Origin: Halomonas sp. 54_146
Lineage (GTDB): Bacteria; Pseudomonadota; Gammaproteobacteria; Pseudomonadales; Halomonadaceae
Direction: 5' to 3'
Assembly (NCBI RefSeq): GCF_001507855.1
Contig: NZ_LGEN01000013.1
Span: 1-64,000, forward strand
DNA length: 64,000 nucleotides
Both the position numbers and the translations under genes were made by a program. The notes beneath the pieces were generated by a model. The model did not search any database. It saw only the letters and a list, made by a program, of their open reading frames with translations, and was not told where the DNA came from. Below, one piece after another: positions 63,166 through 64,000 of this stretch (positions are counted from its first letter, which is position 1; each line of letters begins with the position of its first letter).

Positions 63166-64000
63166 TCAATCGAGATCGTAACCCAGGCTTTTCAGCGCAC
63201 GTTCATCATCCGACCAGCCGCGTTTTACTTTCACCCATAGGTTCAGCATGACTTTAGTACCCAGGGCGCGCTCCATGTCTAAGCGCGCTTCGCGGCCAAT
63301 GCTCTTGATACGGTCGCCATTTTCACCGATCAAAATCACCTTTTGCCCCTGGCGTTCAACCAAAATCAAGGCGCTGATATGCGTTACGCGCTCGGTCTCG
63401 CGAAACTCTTCGATTTCGACGGTCATCTGATAAGGCAGCTCATCGCCTAGTTGGCGCATGACTTTTTCCCGCACCATTTCAGCGGCCATAAAGCGCAAGC
63501 TTTTATCGGTAATCTGGTCTTCGGGGAAGAAGTGAACGCTTTCAGGAAGATGCTTGGCCACCTCTTCTTCCAGGGTATCCACCTGGGTGCCATGCTTGGC
63601 AGAAATAGGCACGATGGCGGCGAAATCACGGCGAGCGCCTACTTCAGCCAGCCACGGCATCAAATCGCCTTTGTCATCCATGCGGTCAACTTTATTGACC
63701 GCTAAAATCACCGGCGCTTTCACGTGCTCCAGGCGCTTTAAAACCGCCTGATCTTCTTCTGTCCAGCGGGTGCGGTCGATAATAAACACCACGCAATCGA
63801 CATCACGCAGCGCCTGGGTGGCGGCCTGATTCATAAAGCGGTTGATGGCCTTATTGCGATCCTTGGTCATAATATGCATACCGGGGGTATCGACATATAT
63901 GAACTGGGTCTCTTCCACCGTTTTAATGCCCATCACCTGATGGCGCGTGGTCTGCGGGCGCCGCGAAGTGATAGAAATCTTCTGCCCCAGAATGCGGTTC
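63166..64000 (-). CDS. era: GTPase Era, 5' part beyond the window
   Basis: Ras-like GTPase that assists 16S rRNA maturation and 30S assembly. The frame is open to the window edge, where it reads [20 protein letters not shown], the usual switch I region just after the P-loop; the P-loop and start are outside. Visible motifs are DTPGMH (G3), NKVDRMD (G4), ISAKHG (G5) and the C-terminal KH domain with [28 protein letters not shown]. The gene is followed by recO. Confidence 0.97.
   Translation of the reverse strand, partial: NRILGQKISITSRRPQTTRHQVMGIKTVEETQFIYVDTPGMHIMTKDRNKAINRFMNQAATQALRDVDCVVFIIDRTRWTEEDQAVLKRLEHVKAPVILAVNKVDRMDDKGDLMPWLAEVGARRDFAAIVPISAKHGTQVDTLEEEVAKHLPESVHFFPEDQITDKSLRFMAAEMVREKVMRQLGDELPYQMTVEIEEFRETERVTHISALILVERQGQKVILIGENGDRIKSIGREARLDMERALGTKVMLNLWVKVKRGWSDDERALKSLGYDLD

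Overview
The window looks like chromosomal DNA of a moderately GC-rich, aerobic gammaproteobacterium, most likely a member of the Halomonadaceae (Halomonas or a close relative). This is inferred from protein families and synteny: a Pseudomonas-like block gacS/barA-cysM-rlmD-relA-mazG next to acpS-pdxJ-recO-era, complete aerobic branched-chain amino acid catabolism, and an aerobic GlpD/GlpK/GlpR set. No database search was run. I found no rRNA, tRNA, CRISPR array, insertion sequence or prophage; this is compact core and metabolic chromosome.

Region 1 (1-9.3 kb): glycerol and lipid-headgroup metabolism. glpD converges on glpK (3' ends overlap by 86 bp), with the DeoR-type regulator glpR upstream of glpK and operator-like repeats before glpD and glpK. 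An SLC13-type transporter with a (Asp-Thr)7 tract, a quinone oxidoreductase, a glycerophosphodiesterase and a small YceK-like lipoprotein follow. Region 2 (9.4-16.3 kb): proS, a small lytic transglycosylase, and a four-gene same-strand cluster: a cysteine-free sulfite-oxidase-fold protein, a membrane diguanylate cyclase, a Tat-exported YSRP-repeat protein, and an HprK-like kinase fused to a PqqD/RRE-like domain. That cluster is my best candidate for an undescribed system. A 40-residue membrane protein and an SlyD-like prolyl isomerase come next. Region 3 (16.3-29 kb): AmpG-like permease, SEC-C/TPR protein, ABC1/UbiB-like kinase, topoisomerase III, M48 protease plus LemA, a SixA-CHAD fusion, an isochorismatase-like hydrolase and a ketopantoate-reductase-like protein.

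Region 4 (29-48 kb): branched-chain acyl-CoA catabolism. A valine-pathway operon (acyl-CoA dehydrogenase, 3-hydroxyisobutyryl-CoA hydrolase, mmsB) and a HAAT-type ABC transporter (livGFKHM) lie on the minus strand; the MerR-type regulator liuR and liuABCDE (leucine pathway: isovaleryl-CoA to acetoacetate and acetyl-CoA) run divergently on the plus strand, followed by an acyl-CoA synthetase and a methyltransferase. A perfect 16-bp palindrome precedes liuR and a near-copy precedes the valine operon, so one regulator may control both.

Region 5 (48-64 kb): a small outer-membrane-barrel-like protein, DUF1294 protein, rluF, then the tight minus-strand series cysM-rlmD-relA-mazG-ppc closed by a terminator; the hybrid kinase barA/gacS on the plus strand; and era-recO-pdxJ-acpS on the minus strand, with era cut by the window end. 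PdxJ carries an unusual histidine-rich C-terminal tail. In-frame short tandem repeats are a recurring feature of this window (SLC13, Tat protein, SixA-CHAD, a signal peptide, RluF tail).
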